A stretch of DNA of 39,008 nt from Paracoccaceae bacterium (lineage in GTDB: Bacteria; Pseudomonadota; Alphaproteobacteria; Rhodobacterales; Rhodobacteraceae). The stretch covers positions 1-39,008 of the forward strand of contig JAUZRU010000004.1 in NCBI GenBank assembly GCA_030950185.1. Direction: 5' to 3'. Below, one piece after another: positions 34,519 to 39,008 of this stretch (position 1 is its first letter; every line of letters begins with the position of its first letter). Position numbers and translations under genes: made by a program. A model generated the notes under the pieces. That model saw only the letters and a list, made by a program, of their open reading frames with translations, had not been told where the DNA came from and ran no database searches.

Positions 34519-35511
34519 TTACTCGGCCGCGGCAGTGGCGGCGGCTTTCTTGCGGGCGTGCGCCAGCATCCCCTCGCGCACCCAGGCGCCATCTTCCCAG
34601 GCGGTGATGCGGGCCTTCATGCGATCCTTGTTGCAGGGGCCGTTGCCCTTGAGCACGGCAAAGAATTCGCTCCAGTCCGGGGGGGTGAAATCAAAATGCC
34701 CGGTTTCCTCGTTCAGGCGGATATCGGGGTCGGGGCAGGTCAGGCCCAGATATTCGATCTGCGGCACGGTCTGGTCGACGAATTTCTGGCGCAGCTCGTC
34801 ATTGGTGGCGACCTTGATCTTCCAGGCCATGCTTTGGGCCGTATGCACCGAATCCTGATCGGGCGGGCCGAACATCATCAGCGACGGATACCAGAAGCGG
34901 TTCAGCGCATCCTGCGCCATGGCCTTTTGTTCGGGGGTGCCGAAGGCCATCTTCATCATGATGTCATAGCCCTGACGCTGGTGGAAACTTTCCTCCTTGC
35001 AGATGCGCACCATGGCGCGCGCATAGGGGCCATAAGAGGTGCGTTGCAGATGTACCTGATTCATGATCGCAGCGCCATCGACCAGCCAGCCGATCGCCCC
35101 CACATCGGCCCAGGTCAGGGTCGGATAGTTGAAGATCGACGAATATTTCATCTTGCCCTGATGCAAGAGCTCGATCAGCTCGTCCCGGCTGACGCCGAGC
35201 GTCTCGGCCGCGCTGTAGAGGTAGAGGCCATGGCCCGCCTCGTCCTGCACCTTGGCCAGCAGGATCGCCTTGCGCTCCAGCGTGGGCGCGCGGGTGATCC
35301 AGTTGCCCTCGGGCAGCTGGCCGACCACCTCGGAATGGGCGTGCTGGCCGATCTGGCGGATCAATGTGCGGCGATAGTCGTCGGGCATCCAGTCCTTGGG
35401 CTCGATCTTTTCATTGGCATCCACACGATCCTGAAAGGCGCGTTCCTGTTCGGTCATCTCGTCGCGCGGTTTCACACCGCTGCGGGCGGTTTTCACCATC
35501 TGTGCATACAT
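34519..35511 (-). CDS. paaA: 1,2-phenylacetyl-CoA epoxidase catalytic subunit PaaA
   Basis: 330 residues from the ATG at 35511, which has AGGAG seven bases upstream. Di-iron carboxylate ligands are visible as [10 protein letters not shown] (E91, H94) and [10 protein letters not shown] (E174, H177). Epoxidises the ring of phenylacetyl-CoA with O2, the first committed oxygenase step of the pathway. First gene of paaABCDE-paaX. Genes for the ligase PaaK and for ring opening and beta-oxidation are not in the window. Confidence 0.95.
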   Translation of the reverse strand: MYAQMVKTARSGVKPRDEMTEQERAFQDRVDANEKIEPKDWMPDDYRRTLIRQIGQHAHSEVVGQLPEGNWITRAPTLERKAILLAKVQDEAGHGLYLYSAAETLGVSRDELIELLHQGKMKYSSIFNYPTLTWADVGAIGWLVDGAAIMNQVHLQRTSYGPYARAMVRICKEESFHQRQGYDIMMKMAFGTPEQKAMAQDALNRFWYPSLMMFGPPDQDSVHTAQSMAWKIKVATNDELRQKFVDQTVPQIEYLGLTCPDPDIRLNEETGHFDFTPPDWSEFFAVLKGNGPCNKDRMKARITAWEDGAWVREGMLAHARKKAAATAAAE

Positions 35512-35542
35512 GTCCTGTCTCCTGAGGGGCGGTTCATTCACC

Positions 35543-35554
35543 GACCGCACGGTC
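35543..35554. promoter_or_regulatory. Inverted repeat before paaA, candidate PaaX operator
   Basis: GACCG-CA-CGGTC, a dyad 32 bases upstream of the paaA start. On the minus strand it lies just after a weak promoter-like pair TTGCAA-17-TATTCC, a good place for repression. Assignment to PaaX is inference. Confidence 0.4.
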
Positions 35555-35591
35555 AGGAATACGAGGGACATCGATTCGTTGCAAGTGAAAT

Positions 35592-35628
35592 GTTACCAGT
35601 TTTTGGATTTTTTGTCCGCATGGGTAAC
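35592..35628. promoter_or_regulatory. Spaced inverted repeat GTTACC...GGTAAC in the paaA/copA gap
   Basis: GTTACC (35592-35597) and GGTAAC (35623-35628) are six-base inverted arms with centres 31 bases apart, i.e. three helical turns, flanking A+T-rich DNA. They could be two half-sites for one regulator. No factor can be named. Confidence 0.35.
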
Positions 35629-35707
35629 TAAAAGGGGCTATCAGGCGGTGCGAACCTTCCAAAAATGGGAATCTTGCAAAAAACAGCATATTTTCTTTTT
35701 GACAGGC

Positions 35708-35738
35708 TTGACCCTCCAGTTGCGGGAAGCCCCATACC
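35708..35738 (+). promoter_or_regulatory. CueR-type promoter of copA
   Basis: TTGACC (35708-35713), a 19-base spacer and CATACC (35733-35738). The spacer holds the imperfect dyad CCTCCAG-TTG-CGGGAAG, close to the CCTTCC...GGAAGG form bound by CueR. The long spacer is the mark of MerR-family activation. Confidence 0.65.
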
Positions 35739-35771
35739 GGCGCCAAGATCAACCAAATCAGGACGAATCCG

Positions 35772-38252
35772 ATGGCTTTGGACAACACAACACAAGGTGC
35801 AGCACCGCATCACGCCCGTATCAGGGTCGAGGGAATGACCTGTGCCTCTTGCGTGGGGCGCGTGCAAAAGGCAGTCGCAGCGGTGCCAGGGGTGACGCAT
35901 GCCTCGGTCAATCTGGCGACAGAAACGCTGGATGTCGATTTTACCGACGAGACCAGCCCGGAAATCATTACCGAGGCCATTCACAAGGCCGGTTATGAAA
36001 CCGCACAGGAAGAGGTGACCCTCAGCGTGCAGGGCATGACCTGCGCCTCTTGCGTAGGGCGGGTGGAACGTGCGCTCAAGCAGGCGGAGGGGGTGATTTC
36101 GGCCTCGGTCAACCTGGCCAATGAAAGTGCCCATATCGTGTTTTCCAGCGGTCTGACAACCGCGGAACAGTTGGCCGAGATCGTCAACAAGGCCGGATAT
36201 GAGGCCAGCATCAAGGCCGCCGACGACGCCGCCAAGCGCGACGAACGCCGCGATCAGGAAATTGTCGAGCTGCGCCGCCGCACCCTGCTGGCCGCCTGGA
36301 TCAGCCTGCCGGTCGTGCTGCTGGCGATGGGCGAGCATTTCATCCCCGGCGTCAAGGCGCTGCTCGAAGACACCATCGGGCTGTGGACAAGCTGGGCCAT
36401 CCAGTTTGTCCTGACCACAATCGTCATGGCCGGCCCCGGCCGTCTGTTCCTGAAAAAGGGCTTTCCGGCGCTGCTGCGGGGCGAACCGGACATGAACTCT
36501 CTGGTCGCACTCGGCACCTCGGCCGCCTGGATCTATTCCACCGTGGTGCTGTTTGCGCCCTCGGTCATCCCCGAGGGCTCGCGCGGGGTGTATTACGAGG
36601 CTGCGGCCGCCATCGTCACCCTGATCCTGCTGGGCCGCTGGCTTGAAGCCCGCGCCAAGGGGCGCACCGGCGCCGCCATCCGGCATCTGGTCGGCCTGCG
36701 CCCCAAATCCGCCCGTGTCGAGCGCAACGGACAGATCATGGAGCTGGACGTTTCCAATATTCGCGTTGGCGACCTGATCCACCTGCGCCCCGGCGAGCGC
36801 GTTGCCGTTGATGGCGAGGTGGTCGAGGGCAGCTCTTACATCGATGAATCCATGATCACGGGCGAGCCGATGCCGGTTGAAAAGAAAGCCGGCGACGAGG
36901 TCACCGGCGGCACCATCAACAAGACGGGCGCCCTGAAATATCGTGCAACCCGTGTTGGCGCCGATACCGTTCTGGCCCAGATCATCCGCATGGTCGAAGA
37001 GGCCCAGGGCGCCAAGCTGCCCATCCAGGCAATGGTCGACAAGGTGACGCTGTGGTTCGTGCCGGTGGTGCTGGGCATCGCCGCGCTGACCGTGGCGGTC
37101 TGGCTGACCTTCGGCCCGGATCTTGCCCATGCGCTTGTGGCCGGTGTTGCGGTTCTGATCATCGCTTGCCCCTGTGCCATGGGTCTGGCCACACCGACCT
37201 CGATCATGGTGGGCACCGGACGCGGCGCCGAGATGGGTGTCTTGTTCCGCAAGGGCGATGCGCTGCAGACGCTTTCGGATGTCAGGGTCATTGCGCTGGA
37301 CAAGACCGGCACGCTGACCGAAGGCCGCCCCGAGCTGACCGATTTCAAGGTGGTCGAGGGGCAGGATGAAAACGCCGTTCTGGCCGCTGTCGCTGCGCTT
37401 GAATCCAGCTCGGAACATCCGATCGCGGGGGCCATCGTGACCGCGGCCGAGGAGCGCGGCCTGACCTTGCCCGAAGTCCGTGGTTTTGCGGCGCTGGCGG
37501 GCTTTGGTGTCAGTGCCGAGGTTGGCGGGCAGACGCTTGCCGCCGGCGCCGATCGCTATATGGAAAAGCTGGGCATCGATGTCGCCCCCCTCGCGCCAGT
37601 GGCCGAGGAACTGGCCACAGACGGCAAGACCCCCCTCTATGTGGCGGTCGAAGGCGAACTGGCCGCGGTGCTGGCTGTTGCCGACAAGGTCAAGGAAAGC
37701 ACCCCCGAGGCGATCAAGGCCTTTCATGACATGGGGCTCAAGGTTGCCATGCTGACCGGCGACAACCGCAAGACGGCCGAGGCAGTTGCCCGCAAGCTGG
37801 GCATTGACGAGGTGGTTGCCGAAATCCTGCCCGACGGCAAGGTGGCCGAACTCGAGCGTCTGCGCGGCCTGTATGGAAAGCTGGCCTTTGTCGGCGACGG
37901 TATCAATGATGCCCCCGCACTTGCCAGCGCGGATGTGGGTATCGCCATTGGCACCGGTACCGATGTGGCCATCGAAAGCGCCGATGTCGTGCTGATGTCG
38001 GGCGACCTGACAGCGGCGGCCCGTGCAGTAGAGTTGTCGCGTGCCGTGATGCGCAACATCAAGCAGAACCTGTTCTGGGCCTTTGGCTATAACACCATCC
38101 TGATCCCGGTTGCGGCAGGTGTGCTGTATCCGCTCAACGGCATGCTGCTGTCGCCGATGATCGCCGCCGGCGCCATGGGGCTTTCATCGGTCTTTGTCCT
38201 GACCAACGCGTTACGCCTGCGCCGCTTTCGCGCGCGGGGAGAGGAGGCATAA
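35772..38252 (+). CDS. copA: Copper(I)-exporting P1B-type ATPase CopA
   Basis: 826 residues. Two N-terminal heavy-metal domains each with GMTCASCVGRV (about 16-26 and 88-98), eight membrane helices, the TGEPMPVEKK actuator motif, the transmembrane CPC (C466-P467-C468 in ACPCAMGLATPTS), phosphorylated D510 in DKTGTLTEGRP, SSEHPIAGAI with the HP motif, and GDGINDAPALASADVGIAIG. Exports Cu(I) from the cytoplasm. cueR starts at the base after its stop, and a CueR-type promoter lies upstream. Confidence 0.96.
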   Translation: MALDNTTQGAAPHHARIRVEGMTCASCVGRVQKAVAAVPGVTHASVNLATETLDVDFTDETSPEIITEAIHKAGYETAQEEVTLSVQGMTCASCVGRVERALKQAEGVISASVNLANESAHIVFSSGLTTAEQLAEIVNKAGYEASIKAADDAAKRDERRDQEIVELRRRTLLAAWISLPVVLLAMGEHFIPGVKALLEDTIGLWTSWAIQFVLTTIVMAGPGRLFLKKGFPALLRGEPDMNSLVALGTSAAWIYSTVVLFAPSVIPEGSRGVYYEAAAAIVTLILLGRWLEARAKGRTGAAIRHLVGLRPKSARVERNGQIMELDVSNIRVGDLIHLRPGERVAVDGEVVEGSSYIDESMITGEPMPVEKKAGDEVTGGTINKTGALKYRATRVGADTVLAQIIRMVEEAQGAKLPIQAMVDKVTLWFVPVVLGIAALTVAVWLTFGPDLAHALVAGVAVLIIACPCAMGLATPTSIMVGTGRGAEMGVLFRKGDALQTLSDVRVIALDKTGTLTEGRPELTDFKVVEGQDENAVLAAVAALESSSEHPIAGAIVTAAEERGLTLPEVRGFAALAGFGVSAEVGGQTLAAGADRYMEKLGIDVAPLAPVAEELATDGKTPLYVAVEGELAAVLAVADKVKESTPEAIKAFHDMGLKVAMLTGDNRKTAEAVARKLGIDEVVAEILPDGKVAELERLRGLYGKLAFVGDGINDAPALASADVGIAIGTGTDVAIESADVVLMSGDLTAAARAVELSRAVMRNIKQNLFWAFGYNTILIPVAAGVLYPLNGMLLSPMIAAGAMGLSSVFVLTNALRLRRFRARGEEA

Positions 38253-38645
38253 ATGAATATCGGAGACGTTTCCCGCCTTTCGGGCCTGCCACCCAAGACC
38301 ATCCGCTATTACGAGGATATCGGCCTGATCAAACCCTTGCGCAGCTCGAACGGCTATCGCGCGTTCCGCGACAAGGATCTGCACAAGCTGAACTTTCTTG
38401 CACGCGCGCGCTCGCTTGGGTTTTCGATCGAGGATTGTCGCACCTTGCTTGAACTGTACGAGGACCAGGATCGAACCAGCGCCGATGTCAAGAAGGTGGC
38501 CGAAACCCATCTCGAGCGGATCGACGAAAAGATACGCGAACTCAAGGCCATGCGTGAGACCCTGAACGAGCTGGTGGATGCCTGCCACGGCGACCACCGC
38601 CCGGACTGCCCGATCCTCAAGGGGCTTTCCAGCCCGACGCAATAG
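38253..38645 (+). CDS. cueR: Copper-responsive MerR-family regulator CueR
   Basis: 130 residues. Winged helix MNIGDVSRLSGLPPKTIRYYEDIGLI, then RDLHKLNFLARARSLGFSIEDC-type region (here KDLHKLNFL), and the copper loop C111-HGDHRPD-C119, the C-x7-C spacing of CueR. Activates copA on sensing Cu(I). ATG immediately follows the copA stop, so it is the second gene of the operon and should amplify its own expression. A strong hairpin follows. Confidence 0.94.
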   Translation: MNIGDVSRLSGLPPKTIRYYEDIGLIKPLRSSNGYRAFRDKDLHKLNFLARARSLGFSIEDCRTLLELYEDQDRTSADVKKVAETHLERIDEKIRELKAMRETLNELVDACHGDHRPDCPILKGLSSPTQ

Positions 38646-38698
38646 GCGGCACGGTCCGGTTCGAAATACCAGGCATCGGATCCTGATACGATCCGGAT

Positions 38699-38726
38699 CG
38701 CGCCCGTCCCTTGCGGGGCGGGCGCG
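38699..38726. terminator. Strong 12-bp hairpin after cueR
   Basis: CGCGCCCGTCCC-TTGC-GGGGCGGGCGCG forms an unbroken 12-bp stem (one G-T pair). No T run follows, so it is not a classical intrinsic terminator. A smaller hairpin CGGATC...GATCCG (38677-38695) precedes it. It may stop or pause copA-cueR transcription or protect its mRNA end. Confidence 0.5.
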
Positions 38727-38738
38727 TTGCAGTACAAT
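38711..38738 (+). promoter_or_regulatory. Candidate purM promoter
   Basis: TTGCGG (38711-38716), 16 bases, TACAAT (38733-38738, five of six to TATAAT). The -35 lies in the loop and right arm of the preceding hairpin. The dyad ACAAT-T-ATTGT (38734-38744) covers the -10. Confidence 0.4.
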
Positions 38739-38837
38739 TATTGTGCATGCGGGCAAGCCTTGCCGGACCCGCCTTTTCAACAGGCGCGCGATGGGCTAGA
38801 CGGGCGCCATCAGCGGCTGGTCGACCGGGGGCATGGC

Positions 38838-39008
38838 ATGAGCGACAACGGACAGGGGCTTTCCTACCAACAGGCAGGGGTGGATATCGACGCGGGCAAC
38901 GCGCTGGTCGAACGGATCAAGCCCGCGGCAAGGGCCACCGACCGGCCCGGCACCATGTCGGGGCTGGGTGGGTTCGGCGCGCTGTTCGATCTGCGCGCAG
39001 CCGGATAT
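38838..39008 (+). CDS. purM: Phosphoribosylformylglycinamidine cyclo-ligase PurM (5' part, runs off the window)
   Basis: First 57 codons only. Reads [20 protein letters not shown], then [18 protein letters not shown] and [15 protein letters not shown], the conserved PurM N-terminus. The family converts FGAM to AIR with ATP, the step after PurSQL. ATG at 38838 follows a G-rich ribosome site (CGGGGG). It is separate from the purCSQ operon at the left of the window. Confidence 0.9.
   Translation, partial: MSDNGQGLSYQQAGVDIDAGNALVERIKPAARATDRPGTMSGLGGFGALFDLRAAGY

Noticed and set aside
35628-37727. 699-codon open frame on the minus strand opposite copA
   Set aside because: Lies wholly against copA, low-complexity composition, no motif. 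Shadow frame.

Overview
The window is GC-rich chromosomal DNA from an alphaproteobacterium, most likely of the order Rhodobacterales (Paracoccus/Rhodobacter/Roseobacter relatives). Pointers are the DUF1476 ATP-synthase zeta protein beside purC, a circularly permuted two-piece tmRNA gene with an ANDN...ALAA tag, a divergent hutFC/hutIHU cluster, and a 15-base motif (TTCTTTGCRAAAATA) beyond gene ends that I recall as common in this group. It reads as ordinary core and catabolic chromosome. I saw no insertion sequence, prophage, CRISPR array, tRNA or rRNA. Bases 1-105 hold nothing I can support.

Left part (1-9.0 kb): a RACo/RamA-like corrinoid-activating iron-sulfur ATPase; the DctB/DctD two-component pair, whose DctD lacks the sigma-54 contact motif; the purine operon purC-purS-purQ; the zeta-type ATPase inhibitor; and a FliG-like motor-switch protein with no flagellar neighbours.

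Middle part (9.1-19.5 kb): two routes that both feed glutamate. pxpB-pxpC-pxpA encode 5-oxoprolinase and are followed by a short-chain dehydrogenase. The histidine-utilisation genes form two divergent units, hutF-hutC and hutI-hutH-hutU, around a 78-bp control region with a strong promoter and inverted repeats suited to HutC. A small unknown protein ends the block.

Housekeeping part (19.5-26.2 kb): a membrane-anchored retropepsin-like protease, an ABC-F ATPase, ndk with a clean bidirectional terminator, a short HPF/RaiA protein, thyX, a glyoxalase I, ssrA with its own promoter and terminator, and an acyl-CoA dehydrogenase.

Metal, redox and aromatic part (26.3-38.8 kb): a MerR regulator divergent from a His-rich cation diffusion facilitator, with a MerR-type 19-bp-spacer promoter and a 19-bp tandem duplication in the leader; tusA and ccdA; an unknown membrane protein with a serine-hydrolase motif; an A+T-richer FkbM-like methyltransferase; the phenylacetyl-CoA epoxidase operon paaABCDE with paaX at its end; and copA-cueR behind a second MerR-type promoter. 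The window ends inside purM.

No wholly new multi-gene system stands out. The best leads are the non-canonical DctD, the orphan FliG, the hut control region, the natural hexahistidine start and duplicated leader of the cation transporter, and the two unrecognised proteins at 19.1 and 28.9 kb.
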